Positions 18,527-27,952 of a DNA stretch of 64,000 bases are shown here, piece by piece. Positions within the stretch are counted from its first letter, which is position 1, and every line of letters starts with the position of its first letter. The stretch comes from Pseudomonadota bacterium (GTDB taxonomy: Bacteria; Pseudomonadota; Gammaproteobacteria; Burkholderiales; Burkholderiaceae_C). The stretch lies in the NCBI GenBank assembly GCA_021845505.1, contig JAJZVU010000003.1, positions 1 to 64,000 on the forward strand. Reading direction: 5' to 3'. A program made the translations under genes and the position numbers. The notes beneath the pieces are model-generated. The model was given only the letters and a program-made list of their open reading frames with translations. It did not search any database and had not been told where the DNA came from.

Positions 18527-19984
18527 TTATGGCGTCACCCCGCCAAAGCAAAGGTACTTGATCTCGACGTACTCGTCGATACCGTACTTGGATCCCTCAC
18601 GCCCGATGCCCGATTCCTTCACCCCGCCGAATGGGGCGACCTCGCTGGAGATCAGCCCCGTGTTGATCCCGACCATACCACACTCCATGGCCTCGGCCAC
18701 GCGCCAGATCCGGTTGACATCACGCGAATAGAAGTACCCGGCCAGGCCGAATTCGGTGGCGTTGGCCAGCGCGATCGCCTCGGCGTCGGTATGGAAGCGG
18801 AACAATGGCGCGACGGGCCCGAAGGTCTCCTCGCGCGCCACCAGCATGTCGGGGCTCACGTCGGCCAGGATGGTCGGCTCGTAGTAGGACCCTCCCAGCG
18901 CGTGTCGCCGGCCCCCGCTGACCACGCGGGCTCCCTTGGCCAGCGCATCGCGGATATGCTCCTCGACCTTGTCGAGAGCGCTGGAGTCGATCAGCGGACC
19001 CTGGGTGACCTGCGCGTCCAGGCCGTTGCCGACCTTGAGCTTGCGCACGGCATCGGCGAGCTTCCGGGCAAAGGCCTCGTACACCCCGTCCTGCACCAGG
19101 ATGCGGTTCGCGCAGACGCAGGTCTGCCCGGTATTGCGATACTTCGAGGCCATCGCCCCTTCCACGGCCGCGTCGAGGTCGGCATCGTCGAACACCAGGA
19201 AGGGCGCATTGCCGCCAAGCTCCATGGACACCTTCTTCACCGTGCCCGCGCACTGCGCGATGAGCTTGCGCCCGACCGCGGTCGACCCCGTGAACGACAG
19301 CTTGCGCACCAGCGGGTTCGAGGTGATCTCGCCCCCGATCTCCACCTCGTCGCCGGTGAGCACGCTGAAGACCCCGCGCGGCACCCCCGCGCGCTCGGCG
19401 AGTTCCGCCAGCGCGAAGGCCGACAGAGGCGTCTGCAGCGCCGGCTTGACGACCATGGTGCAGCCGACCGCCAGCGCAGGCCCGGCCTTGCGGGTGATCA
19501 TCGCCGACGGGAAATTCCACGGCGTGATCGCCGCGGTGACGCCCACCGGCTGCTTGATCACCACGATCCTGCGGTCGGCGGCGAAACCGGGGATGGTGTC
19601 GCCATACACCCGCTTGGCCTCCTCGCCGAACCATTCGAGGAAGGACGCCGCATAGACGATCTCGCCCTTCGACTCGGCCAGGGGCTTTCCCTGCTCGCTG
19701 GTCATGATCCAGGCGAGGTCGTCGGCGTTGGCGAGCATCAGATCCGCCCAGTTGCGCAAGATGGCCGCGCGCTGCTTGCCGGTACGCTCGCGCCAGGACA
19801 CCTGGGCCGCATGCGCGGCGGCGATGGCCCGGCGTGTCTCGGCCGTGCCCATCACGGGGACGTGCGCGACGTCGACTCCGGTGGCGGGATTGCGCACCGC
19901 GATGGTCCTTCCGCTGTCGGCAGCGACCCAGGCGCCATCGAGATAGCACAACTGGCGCAGCAAGGTGGGATCTTTCAGACTCAT
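18527..19984 (-). CDS. NAD(P)-dependent aldehyde dehydrogenase, succinate-semialdehyde type
   Basis: Enzyme of 485 aa, GabD/BlcA-like, which would oxidise succinate semialdehyde to succinate. Visible motifs are TPWNFPSAMITRK near 150 (cofactor site), FTGSTAVGRKL near 225, VSMELGGNAPFLVF with catalytic Glu, and NTGQTCVCANRILVQ with catalytic Cys near 285; SEVAPFGGVKESGIGREGSKYGI ends the protein as in SSADHs. I chose the ATG at 19984, which has GGAGG 5 nt upstream; a 40-residue extension lacks support. It lies 43 bp after the lactonase. Substrate assignment relies on family resemblance and context. Confidence 0.93.
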   Translation of the reverse strand: MSLKDPTLLRQLCYLDGAWVAADSGRTIAVRNPATGVDVAHVPVMGTAETRRAIAAAHAAQVSWRERTGKQRAAILRNWADLMLANADDLAWIMTSEQGKPLAESKGEIVYAASFLEWFGEEAKRVYGDTIPGFAADRRIVVIKQPVGVTAAITPWNFPSAMITRKAGPALAVGCTMVVKPALQTPLSAFALAELAERAGVPRGVFSVLTGDEVEIGGEITSNPLVRKLSFTGSTAVGRKLIAQCAGTVKKVSMELGGNAPFLVFDDADLDAAVEGAMASKYRNTGQTCVCANRILVQDGVYEAFARKLADAVRKLKVGNGLDAQVTQGPLIDSSALDKVEEHIRDALAKGARVVSGGRRHALGGSYYEPTILADVSPDMLVAREETFGPVAPLFRFHTDAEAIALANATEFGLAGYFYSRDVNRIWRVAEAMECGMVGINTGLISSEVAPFGGVKESGIGREGSKYGIDEYVEIKYLCFGGVTP

Positions 19985-20027
19985 GCGTTCCTCCGAGGAT
20001 TCGATCGGCCCGTGCGACGGCTCCAAG

Positions 20028-21050
20028 CTATTCGTAGTAGCCGTCGGTGGATTTGCGGATGGATGCGAATTGCTCGACGTCGTGCCCGAACCAGACGTCG
20101 GCACCCTTGTTGGCGGCGATGCCCCGGATCCGCTCGATGGTGCGGGCGAAGCCGACGGAATCGAAGCTGATGCCGGGCGGCTTCATCGGCGGACCGTAGT
20201 TCTCCGCCGTGTAGCAGGCATCGGCCACCAGCAGGACCCCATTGCGGCTGCGCAGATCGACATCGAGTCCGAGCATGCCGTAGGCATGGCCGCTGCCGAA
20301 ATTGAGCAGGCGCACTCCGGGCACCAGATTCTGGTCCGGCGCGTCGCGCGAGACCAGCCGCCAGTTCAGGTTGAGTCGCGACCAACGCTCGAGATCGCCG
20401 ACGACGTAGGGTGTGTTGTGGTCGCGCAGCGCGAAGTGCCGGTACGCACCGAGGAACTCGTCCTCGTGGACGATCAACTGCGACTTGCGGAAGTACTCGA
20501 CGCAACCCGCATGATCGCAATGCAGGTGCGACAGCACGACATGGCGGATCTGGTCCGGCCCCACCCCCAGGGCTTCCAGGCGCGCCGGAAGCATGCATTC
20601 GTCGCCGCCGATCACCGGAAAGATTTCCTGTGTCTGCTGGGGCCAGCGGCCATTCGGGCCGCCCCAGTCGGGGTGGCAGCCGGTGTCGTACAGCACGTTG
20701 CCGTCGGGATGCTCGATGAAATAGGCCGAGACCGGGATGTCGATGACCTGCCCCGGGGGGTTGGGGTTTCGCGCCGTGGCCACCGTCGAATTGGCCACCA
20801 TGAAGTTCTTGTCCAGGCGCAACTTGCCCAGATCGAGCACGTGCATGCGCAGCGAGTCGCTCGCCCGCGCGACGCGCCCGGCGCGCCAGTTCGGGGTCGA
20901 CGCCCGCCGTTCGGCCGGCGTCGCCGGGGCCGCCGGCGCAGCCCACTGCGAGGACTCGCGCCAACCGACCGCGGGCACCACGCTCTCCCGGATCTTGATT
21001 CCGTCGGATCGACCGGTTACCTCTTCCTTGTCAAATTCGATGATCTTCAT
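20028..21050 (-). CDS. Metallo-beta-lactamase-fold lactonase, AttM/BlcC-like
   Basis: Hydrolase of 340 aa. The dinuclear metal motif is VLSHLHCDHAG; further ligands are the His in NFGSGHAYGM, the Asp in LLVADACYT and the His in VWFGHDVEQF. NVLYDTGCHPDWGGPNGRWP and the C-terminal GHD...FASIRKS pattern resemble AttM/AiiB, which open gamma-butyrolactone and acyl-homoserine lactones. About 75 extra N-terminal residues, rich in Ala and Pro, precede the core. The ATG at 21050 has AGGA 6 nt upstream. Beside an SSADH, an Fe-ADH and an IclR gene, a gamma-butyrolactone-like substrate is more likely than a quorum signal, but both are possible. Confidence 0.9.
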   Translation of the reverse strand: MKIIEFDKEEVTGRSDGIKIRESVVPAVGWRESSQWAAPAAPATPAERRASTPNWRAGRVARASDSLRMHVLDLGKLRLDKNFMVANSTVATARNPNPPGQVIDIPVSAYFIEHPDGNVLYDTGCHPDWGGPNGRWPQQTQEIFPVIGGDECMLPARLEALGVGPDQIRHVVLSHLHCDHAGCVEYFRKSQLIVHEDEFLGAYRHFALRDHNTPYVVGDLERWSRLNLNWRLVSRDAPDQNLVPGVRLLNFGSGHAYGMLGLDVDLRSRNGVLLVADACYTAENYGPPMKPPGISFDSVGFARTIERIRGIAANKGADVWFGHDVEQFASIRKSTDGYYE

Positions 21051-21112
21051 CGTCGTTCCTGTGCCTGCCTCGGATGTGCGCGATCGCTGCGACGAAACGC
21101 CACTGCGCGCCT

Positions 21113-21967
21113 TCAACCGCCGGTGCGCTCACGGATGATGCGCAGCGCTTCCTTCAGGTACATCCTGAACCGCGGATAGTTCTCGCTCATCGGAAAGTGG
21201 CCGATATCGGTCATTTCGATGTACACCCCGCCACGGATGCGGCGGGCCGTGTTCTCGGTCGCTTCCGGCGGTGTCAGGTAGTCGTAGGTGCCGGTCATCA
21301 TGACCACGGGGCAACGCCGACCGTCGATGTCCTCCAGTTCCTTGCGCAGGTCGTGGTCCACCGAATAGAAGTACAGATCGCCCTTGAAGGCCTCCGAACC
21401 CTGGGTGTAGTAGTGCCAGGTCAGCCAGCGATCCATGTCGGGCGAGTGCGGGGACATCAGGTCCCAGACGCCGCTGGCGCATACCTGCGCCGCGTTGGCG
21501 TGCGGGTGGCGCCACCAGTCGAGGAAGAAGCCCGGCGCATAGTCCGCGGCCTCCACCGGGATCACCGCCTTGAAGCGATCGGGCCGGCGCAACGCCAGTT
21601 GCAGCGCGACATTGCCGCCGAAGGACGAACCCATGAAGATCGGGTTCTTCAGTTCGAGGGCATCGCAGAACTTGACGATGAAGTTGACGTAGTGTTCGGC
21701 CGTCAGCTTGTACTCCGACTTCCACCATTCGGAGTTCAGCGGCGGGTCGGTCTTGCCGTGTCGCGCCAGGTCATAGGCGATCACGTTGTAGTCCTTGGTG
21801 ATCTCCTCGTCCTCCAGCAGGCCGCGCCATTGGTGATTGTGGCAACCCGCGGTGTGCTGGCAGACCAGCGGCTGGCCCTGCCCGTTGTGAAGATAGAAGA
21901 CCTTGTATTCGAAGCCGTCGACGTCGATCGTGACGTAGCGGCCTGTGACCGGTGAATGACGGACCAT
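21113..21967 (-). CDS. Alpha/beta-hydrolase fold protein
   Basis: Hydrolase of 284 aa. The nucleophile elbow is FMGSSFGGNVALQLAL near residue 112; the acid is probably in MTGTYDYLTPPEAT near 225 and the base His in DIGHFPMSENYP near 260. The oxyanion region is CQHTAGCHNHQWRGLL. AGGAGG lies 7 nt before the ATG. It is absent from the classical blcABC operon, so it may act on an ester or second lactone that feeds the pathway. The substrate is unknown. It is spaced 62 bp from the lactonase and 43 bp from the SCP2-like gene. Confidence 0.9.
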   Translation of the reverse strand: MVRHSPVTGRYVTIDVDGFEYKVFYLHNGQGQPLVCQHTAGCHNHQWRGLLEDEEITKDYNVIAYDLARHGKTDPPLNSEWWKSEYKLTAEHYVNFIVKFCDALELKNPIFMGSSFGGNVALQLALRRPDRFKAVIPVEAADYAPGFFLDWWRHPHANAAQVCASGVWDLMSPHSPDMDRWLTWHYYTQGSEAFKGDLYFYSVDHDLRKELEDIDGRRCPVVMMTGTYDYLTPPEATENTARRIRGGVYIEMTDIGHFPMSENYPRFRMYLKEALRIIRERTGG

Positions 21968-22010
21968 GCTTGCGCCTCCTGGTTTGGTGTGGGGTACTGG
22001 TGCGGTGCGC

Positions 22011-22400
22011 TCAGACCGGGACGCCGCTCTTGCGCAGCACCTCGAACTGCGCAGTGAAGTTGCGCAGGTTCTGCATCAGTACGAGCAGGTTGCCCTCGAG
22101 CTTGAGGTCCTCGCGGAAGCTGGCCGCCCAGATGCCATGGAACATCGGTCGCGGCAGCGGCTGCCCGAATTCGCGCCAGGTCTGGGCGCTGGCGCGCAAC
22201 GCAAAGTCGTAGGCGTCGAGTGGCTGCGGGTCGGTGTTGATGCGCTTGACCTTGCCGTCGTGCATCTCGATGATCACCTTGCATTCGGTCATGTCGAACA
22301 TGAAGGTGCAGGTGTAGTACCTCGCCATCGCGGCGATCGTCGGATCGCTGTCGCTCAGGCTCTTGAACCGGCTGGCCCAACTCTTGATGTCGATTGCCAT
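22011..22400 (-). CDS. SCP2-like sterol/lipid-binding domain protein
   Basis: Soluble protein of 129 aa. The alternating pattern CTFMFDMTECKVIIEMHDGK followed by DAYDFALRASAQTWREF and LPRPMFHGIWAASFREDLKLEGN resembles SCP2-type proteins, in which a beta-sheet caps a hydrophobic tunnel. The assignment is from pattern memory and is tentative. The ATG at 22400 has GAGG 7 nt upstream. Located between the hydrolase and the alcohol dehydrogenase, it might bind a hydrophobic substrate or CoA ester. No enzymatic residues are recognised. Confidence 0.65.
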   Translation of the reverse strand: MAIDIKSWASRFKSLSDSDPTIAAMARYYTCTFMFDMTECKVIIEMHDGKVKRINTDPQPLDAYDFALRASAQTWREFGQPLPRPMFHGIWAASFREDLKLEGNLLVLMQNLRNFTAQFEVLRKSGVPV

Positions 22401-22453
22401 ATTCAACCTCGTCGGTTTCGGGTCGGTGGTGCGCGCGGCTTGCTCAGCGCCCG

Positions 22454-23611
22454 TCACCAGGCTGCTGCATAGATGTCCCGCGCATCGGCCTGGCTGAGTG
22501 CTCGGGGGTTGTTGACCAGCAGGCGCGTCTGCAGCATCGCATCCGCAGCCAGTGAGTCGATCGCTTCGCGTGGGATGCCGACGTCGCGCAGGCGGGTAGG
22601 CAGGCCGCAACGCCGCGCAAGCTCATCGAGCTCGTCGGCAAACGCGGCCGCGCGTTCGGCCGCCGGCAGGGCGGCCAGCCGCGGGAACGCGCATACCGAG
22701 GTTTCGGCATAGGCCTCGGCCGCGGTCACCGCGTTGAATCGCAGCACATGCGGCAGCACCAGCGAGTTGGACAGTCCATGCGGCACGTGGTAGTGGCCCC
22801 CGATCGGGTAGGCCAAGGCATGCACCGCGGCGACCGGGGAGTTGGCGAAGGCCTGCCCGGCGAGCATCGCGCCCAGCAGGTTGTCGGCTCGCGCCGCGCG
22901 GTCCCGGCCATCGCGCACCGCCCGCTCCAGCGAGGCCCCCAGCAAGCGCAGCGCCTCGCGCGCGATGGAGCGCGAAAGCGGGTTGTTGTTGGCACTTGCC
23001 GACGCGTGGGCTTCGATCGCATGCACCATGGCGTCGATGCCGGTCATCGCCGTCGTGGCCGGCGGCAGGCCATAGGTCAGCTCCGGATCGAGCAGCGCGA
23101 TGTCGGGCAGGATCACCGGCGTGACCACCCCCTTCTTTTCACTCGCTCCCGTGGTCACGATGGAAATCGGCGTGACCTCCGATCCGGTTCCCGCGGTCGT
23201 CGGCACGAGCATCAGCGGAAGGCGCGGGCCCTTGGCGTTGCCTACCCCATAGACGTCGGCCAGGCGCTCCTTGCCGAGCGCCAGCAGCGCGACCAGCTTG
23301 GCCACGTCCATCGACGAGCCGCCACCAAAGCCGATGACCGAGTCACCTCCGAATTCGACGGCCAGCGCGACCGCGGCCTCGATCACCGCCTCCGGCGGAT
23401 CGGCGACCACCTCCGAGTACACCCGGACCTCGGCTCCCGCGCCGCGCAGCGACTGCAGCGCCGGCTCCAGGATCCCCGATCGCAGCAGCCCCGGGTCGGT
23501 CACCAGGAAGATCCGGCGCCCAAGTCGCGCCTTCGCGATCTCGCCGATGCGCGATGACGCTCCCTCGCCGAAGGTCACCTGCCCGACGGTGTTGAATGCA
23601 AAACTCGCCAT
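22454..23611 (-). CDS. Iron-containing (type III) alcohol dehydrogenase, BlcB-like
   Basis: Enzyme of 385 aa. The NAD-binding GFGGGSSMDVAKLVALLA is near 90, the family block LMLVPTTAGTGSEVTPISIV near 130, and metal ligands lie in TGIDAMVHAIEAHAS (Asp, His), and in AVHALAYPIGGHYHVPHGLSN (His residues). The ATG at 23611 has GGGAG 7 nt upstream; sequence further 5' belongs to the symporter gene region. In the blc system the equivalent enzyme oxidises gamma-hydroxybutyrate to succinate semialdehyde, which would link the lactonase and the aldehyde dehydrogenase here. Confidence 0.93.
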   Translation of the reverse strand: MASFAFNTVGQVTFGEGASSRIGEIAKARLGRRIFLVTDPGLLRSGILEPALQSLRGAGAEVRVYSEVVADPPEAVIEAAVALAVEFGGDSVIGFGGGSSMDVAKLVALLALGKERLADVYGVGNAKGPRLPLMLVPTTAGTGSEVTPISIVTTGASEKKGVVTPVILPDIALLDPELTYGLPPATTAMTGIDAMVHAIEAHASASANNNPLSRSIAREALRLLGASLERAVRDGRDRAARADNLLGAMLAGQAFANSPVAAVHALAYPIGGHYHVPHGLSNSLVLPHVLRFNAVTAAEAYAETSVCAFPRLAALPAAERAAAFADELDELARRCGLPTRLRDVGIPREAIDSLAADAMLQTRLLVNNPRALSQADARDIYAAAW

Positions 23612-23663
23612 TTCCGAACTCCCTTGACCAGGCCGCCGCCGGCGCGCATGCGCCGCCGACGCG

Positions 23664-25697
23664 TCATCCAAAGACCCAGTGGGCGCCGACGACCACGGCG
23701 ACCGCGATCGCCACGCCCCAGAACCATCGCTTCCATTCGCCCGCGGCCGGGGCCGCGGCTCGCCGCGCGTCGGAGTCGCCCAGCGGGGCGAATTCGACGC
23801 TCCTGCCGCTGATGGTGGAGAGCTCCATCTTGTAGGCGAGGAACCAGACCACCACCACGCCGAGCGCCCACCACAGCAACTGCCACATCCACAGCGAGGG
23901 CAGGCCCAGGCTCCAGCCACGGGCCCCGGCGTCGGGAGCGCCGAAGGCACTGTTTCCGATCAAGGCGCCGGGCCCCACCGCGAAGAACAGCCAGGCCAGC
24001 GTCATGGACCAGGCGAGCGCGCGCAAGCGGCGCTTGCCCGGAGCGGCGAATTCGCGCAGGAAATCGTGGAACTGCTGGCGATGGGCTCGCTCGCCCTCGC
24101 GGTGGCTGATCCAGGACACCACCAGGCAGACCAGCACGTTGACAAAGATGCCCCAGCCCGCCGAGTGGATGGTCCAGGGCCAGCGCCCCCACGGCAGCGC
24201 AAAGCCGACGAAGCGGGTCAGCGCGGTTCCGATCGGCTCGGTCAGGATGACCGCCGCCATGCCGAAGAACAGTCCCAGCAGCACCCCGGGGCGGGTGATC
24301 CAGGGCAGCCAGCACACCGCCGCCAGCGCCGGCACGAGCTGCAGTCCGAAGGACAGCGCGAGCACGCCCATCGCGCTTTGCGCGCCGGGAGCGTAGGTCG
24401 CCAGCAGCAGCGCGCCGAGGATCGACAGCCCGATGCCGACCCTCCCGTACAAGGTGACGCGACGATCTTCGGCATGCGGATCGAAATAGCGCTGACAGAT
24501 GTCGCGGGCGAACAGCGTGCCGGTGGCGCTGGCGAAACCGGCGGTCACGACCTGGATGGCAGCCAGCGCGCACACCGCCAGCAGCGCGGCGAACCAGGGC
24601 TCCTCGCGGGCCACCGCGGCCATGTACAAGAGCGCCACATGCATGGCGTCGCCCGAACGCAGCGCGGGCAGGAAATGCGGCAAGCCGGCGCCGGGGGTCG
24701 GCCCGGACGGCGACGCCCCGAGAAAGTGCGCGCCCAGCCCGGCCACTGCCGGGAAGAACACCAGGACCAGGCCCATCACCGCGGCCGACGCCCACACCTG
24801 CTGCGCCGCGAAACCCTTCACGCTGCTGCAGCCCATGCCCCAGATGGTGTAGGCCGGCGAGGCCTGCAGGCCCATCAGCGCGAGCACGTAGCTGAGGATC
24901 ATCGAGGTCGTCCACACGCCGCCGACGGCCTGCCCGTGGCCCAGGCCATCGGTGAACTGGATGACCCCGGGGATCGACAGATAGGCGCTGTACCCCTTGG
25001 CCGACACGCCCCAGGGGCCGGCATGCCCGGCGCCCAGGCGGCCCAGCGCGTCCATCAGCGGCTGCAGGCCGCCGAGCTGCTCGAGCGCCACGACGCCGAT
25101 GGCCACCAGCCCCACGAGCAGCAGCAGGCCCTGGTAGGTGCCGGCGTACGCGGCCCCCCGCATGCCGCCTATGCACACGTAGAGGAACAGCACGAAGCTC
25201 AGCACCCACATCGCCAGCGTGCCGTCGATCGCGCCGTTCGACAGGAAGGCGATCAGGTACCCCGTCGCGCGCAGTTGCATGCCGACGAAGGGGATGGCGA
25301 AGCACAGGCCGACCAGCACCACCAGCAGGCGGATCGTCTCGCCGCCGAAATAATGGCCGAGCAGGTCCGCGGCGGAGTTGTGGCCGAAGCGCCTGGCGAG
25401 CAGCCATTGGCGCTTGAGGAAGAGCACGCCGACCAGCGGCATGGCCACCGCGGCCAGCGCCGTCTCGTTGAACGGCAGGCCATCGCGAAACACCAGTGCC
25501 GGCTGGCCGAGGAAGAACCAGCCGGAGAACGACATGGCGGTGGCCATCACGACGAATACCCAGGGCGGCAGCCTGCGGTCGGCAAGCAGGAAGTCGCTGG
25601 CGCTCCCGCCCATGCGCGCCGCCGTCACGCCCCAGTACAGGCAGTACACGGCGTAGGCTGCAACCAAGGCACACAGCCAGACGAGCTTAGCTTGCAA
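23664..25697 (-). CDS. Sodium:solute symporter family (SSF) transporter
   Basis: Membrane protein of 677 aa with about 13-14 helices. N-terminal ASDFLLADRRLPPWVFVVMATAMSFSGWF is the SSF core entry, and later YTIWGMGCSSVKGFAAQQVWASA and GFASATGTLFARDICQRYF match the family. A long C-terminal part with two further helices and a short tail makes it larger than usual. The TTG at 25697 overlaps the upstream small membrane gene by 11 nt, implying coupling. It may import the carboxylate or hydroxy acid used by the pathway; a sensory role is also known for long SSF proteins but no kinase domain is present. Confidence 0.9.
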   Translation of the reverse strand: MQAKLVWLCALVAAYAVYCLYWGVTAARMGGSASDFLLADRRLPPWVFVVMATAMSFSGWFFLGQPALVFRDGLPFNETALAAVAMPLVGVLFLKRQWLLARRFGHNSAADLLGHYFGGETIRLLVVLVGLCFAIPFVGMQLRATGYLIAFLSNGAIDGTLAMWVLSFVLFLYVCIGGMRGAAYAGTYQGLLLLVGLVAIGVVALEQLGGLQPLMDALGRLGAGHAGPWGVSAKGYSAYLSIPGVIQFTDGLGHGQAVGGVWTTSMILSYVLALMGLQASPAYTIWGMGCSSVKGFAAQQVWASAAVMGLVLVFFPAVAGLGAHFLGASPSGPTPGAGLPHFLPALRSGDAMHVALLYMAAVAREEPWFAALLAVCALAAIQVVTAGFASATGTLFARDICQRYFDPHAEDRRVTLYGRVGIGLSILGALLLATYAPGAQSAMGVLALSFGLQLVPALAAVCWLPWITRPGVLLGLFFGMAAVILTEPIGTALTRFVGFALPWGRWPWTIHSAGWGIFVNVLVCLVVSWISHREGERAHRQQFHDFLREFAAPGKRRLRALAWSMTLAWLFFAVGPGALIGNSAFGAPDAGARGWSLGLPSLWMWQLLWWALGVVVVWFLAYKMELSTISGRSVEFAPLGDSDARRAAAPAAGEWKRWFWGVAIAVAVVVGAHWVFG

Positions 25698-26118
25698 GGG
25701 AGTCCCCCCCGGAGCGCGATCTCATGTGGAAGCGCGAGAACGCCCCCTTGAGCCCGAACTTGGTGATCAGGTAGGCCAGGAAACACAGGACCAGCGCGGC
25801 GAATCCGGCGATCGCCGCGGCGAATTGCGCTGCAGCCATCGGCGGACCCGCAAGCACCGATGCGATGAAGGCGATGAGCCCGATGCCGAAGGCCACGAAG
25901 CCCGCGACGATCTCGCCGGTGGTGAAGCCGCTGTGGAAGACCGCGTTGATGATCAGGTGGGAGATGAAGGCCGCCACGAGCAGCGCGAACCCGCCGAGGA
26001 TCGCCCAGGGCAGCGGCAGCGTGAAGCCCGACAGCACCAGACACAAGGCGAACGGCCCGAGCAGCGCCCAGCTGCTCGCCACGGCGAGCCGCCTGTGCGT
26101 GGCGTGAAGCGTGCTCAC
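25687..26118 (-). CDS. Small four-helix membrane protein, SSF companion
   Basis: Protein of 143 aa with four predicted helices (WALLGPFALCLVLSGF, WAILGGFALLVAAFISHLII, EIVAGFVAFGIGLIAFIASV, FAALVLCFLAYLITKFG) and a short basic C-terminus. I chose the GTG at 26118 because GGAG lies 7 nt upstream; a TTG at 26154 is also open. I recognise no named family. Its overlap with the symporter start suggests it is an accessory subunit. It lies 32 bp after the flotillin gene. Confidence 0.78.
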   Translation of the reverse strand: MSTLHATHRRLAVASSWALLGPFALCLVLSGFTLPLPWAILGGFALLVAAFISHLIINAVFHSGFTTGEIVAGFVAFGIGLIAFIASVLAGPPMAAAQFAAAIAGFAALVLCFLAYLITKFGLKGAFSRFHMRSRSGGDSLAS

Positions 26119-26150
26119 GAGATGTCTCCGACGTGCGTCGCCGCCACGGC

Positions 26151-27878
26151 TCAACGGCGAGGTTCGGCGTCGCCGTCAGCGACCGGTCCGGAGGACAGAT
26201 CCCCCAGCTGCTTGGCGGCCACGATGTCCGCCAGCCCCTTGCCTTCGCCATGCATCAGGTTGCCCAGGGTCGACATCGATCCCGGCGCGATGCCGATCTG
26301 GCCCAGCATCTCCTCGACGAACGGCGCCTGCACGCGGTAGCGCAAGGCCGCGTTCACCGCGTGGTCGGCCAGGCTGCCGCTGCCGCCCGTCTCGGCCGCT
26401 CCGTCGATGCCCCCGGCACCGCCCCCGCCATTGAGCCCCGGCATGCCCTGCACCTGCAGGATCTTGATGGAATCGATGCGCTCGATGGGCTTGACGCTCT
26501 CGCGAATGATCTCCGGCAGCCGCTCCAGCAGCTTGCGGTACAGGCCGCTGCGCCGGCTGGCATCCGAACGCAGGTTCTCGGCTTCATTGAGCGCGCGCTG
26601 CCCCTCGGCATCGACCGCATAGCGCAGCTGCGCGGCCTCGGCCAGCACGCGATCGGCCGCGGCGCGTTCGACGGCCGCCTGCTTCTCGGCCGCGGCCAGC
26701 GTGCGCAGCTTGATGGCCTCGCGCTCGGCCTCCTGCTCGGCAAGCAGCAGCTCGACCAGCTTGCGCCGCTCGGCGATCTCGCGCTCGCGCGCCGACACCA
26801 CGCGCTCGCGCGCGGCCACCGCTGCCGCGTTGGCCTCCTCGGCGATGGCCTGGGTCTCCGATTGCGCCTTGCTCTTCTGCGCCACCGCGATGAGCCGCTC
26901 CTGGTCCTCGATCTCCACGTCGCGCCTGCGCTTGAGCTCCAGGCGCTCGATCTCGAGCTGACGCTCGATGCGCGCTGCCTCGACTGCGCGCTCCTGGCGG
27001 ATGCGGGCCTTTTCCACCTCCTCGACGGCGCGGATCTGCGCCTCCTCGGTCTCGCGCTCGCGCTCGGCCTTCTCCAGCGCGATCTCGGCGCGCTGCTTGG
27101 CGCGGCGAACCGAGACCTCGCGCTCCTGCTCGAGGCGCGAGAACTCGCTTTCGCGCGCGATGCTCAGCGTCAGCTGCTCGGACTCCAGGTTCTTGCGCCG
27201 CATCGCCACCGCGGTGTCCTGCTCGATGTCGTTGCGCTTCTTCTTGCGCGACTCGATCTCCTCGGTCAGGCGCGTCAGGCCTTCCGCGTCGAAGGCGTTC
27301 GACGGGTTGAACAGCTTCATGTCCGTCTGGTCGAGGCCCGTCAGCGAGGCCGCCTCCAGCTCGAGCCCGTTGTGGGTCATCGCATCGGCGACCTGCTCGC
27401 GCACCTCGCTGATGTAGCGGCCGCGATGCTCGTGGATCTCCTCCATGCTCATCTTGGCAGCCACCAGGCCCATGGCGTCCACGAAGCGGCCTTGCACGAG
27501 GTCCTTCAGGCTCTCCGGGTTCATCGTGCGCCGGCCGAGGGTGCGCGCAGCCGCGGCGACGGACTCCTCCTTGGGCATCACCCGCACGAAGAACTCGACC
27601 GTGACGTCGATGCGCATGCGATCGCGCGTGATCAGGGCCTGCTCGCGGCCACGGCGCACCTCCAGCCGCAAGGTGTTCATGCTGACTTCGGTGACGTCGT
27701 GGACGATCGGCAGCACCAGCGCGCCACCGCCCATCACGACCTTCTCGCCCCCCAGACCGGTACGCACGAAGGACACGTCCTTCGACGACCTGCGGTACAG
27801 CCAGTGCAGCAGATAGACAGCGACCGCGATGACGATCGCGACCAGGATGACGATCGCTATGATGTCCGAGCCGTTCAT
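26151..27878 (-). CDS. Flotillin / SPFH-domain protein (YqiK/YuaG type)
   Basis: Protein of 575 aa. One N-terminal membrane helix (about 5-24) is followed by an SPFH domain (about 35-200), a long Glu/Lys/Arg-rich coiled coil with EA-type repeats (about 210-450), and a Gly-rich linker GLNGGGGAGGIDG ahead of a helical C-terminus. Bacterial flotillins scaffold membrane microdomains and protein complexes. The usual NfeD-type partner is not next to it; instead it lies between an opsin-like gene and a symporter subunit. A role organising these membrane proteins is plausible inference. Confidence 0.93.
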   Translation of the reverse strand: MNGSDIIAIVILVAIVIAVAVYLLHWLYRRSSKDVSFVRTGLGGEKVVMGGGALVLPIVHDVTEVSMNTLRLEVRRGREQALITRDRMRIDVTVEFFVRVMPKEESVAAAARTLGRRTMNPESLKDLVQGRFVDAMGLVAAKMSMEEIHEHRGRYISEVREQVADAMTHNGLELEAASLTGLDQTDMKLFNPSNAFDAEGLTRLTEEIESRKKKRNDIEQDTAVAMRRKNLESEQLTLSIARESEFSRLEQEREVSVRRAKQRAEIALEKAERERETEEAQIRAVEEVEKARIRQERAVEAARIERQLEIERLELKRRRDVEIEDQERLIAVAQKSKAQSETQAIAEEANAAAVAARERVVSAREREIAERRKLVELLLAEQEAEREAIKLRTLAAAEKQAAVERAAADRVLAEAAQLRYAVDAEGQRALNEAENLRSDASRRSGLYRKLLERLPEIIRESVKPIERIDSIKILQVQGMPGLNGGGGAGGIDGAAETGGSGSLADHAVNAALRYRVQAPFVEEMLGQIGIAPGSMSTLGNLMHGEGKGLADIVAAKQLGDLSSGPVADGDAEPRR

Positions 27879-27952
27879 ACTTCCATCCCTTTCCGTTCAA
27901 TCGAAAGTCGGGCGCGCGGCGCCTTGCTCGTGCACGGCCGCCGCTCCGCCGA

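Noticed and set aside
20028-21050. Dedicated quorum-quenching acyl-homoserine lactonase
   Set aside because: Possible by fold, but the neighbouring semialdehyde and alcohol dehydrogenases and the IclR regulator fit gamma-butyrolactone-type catabolism better.
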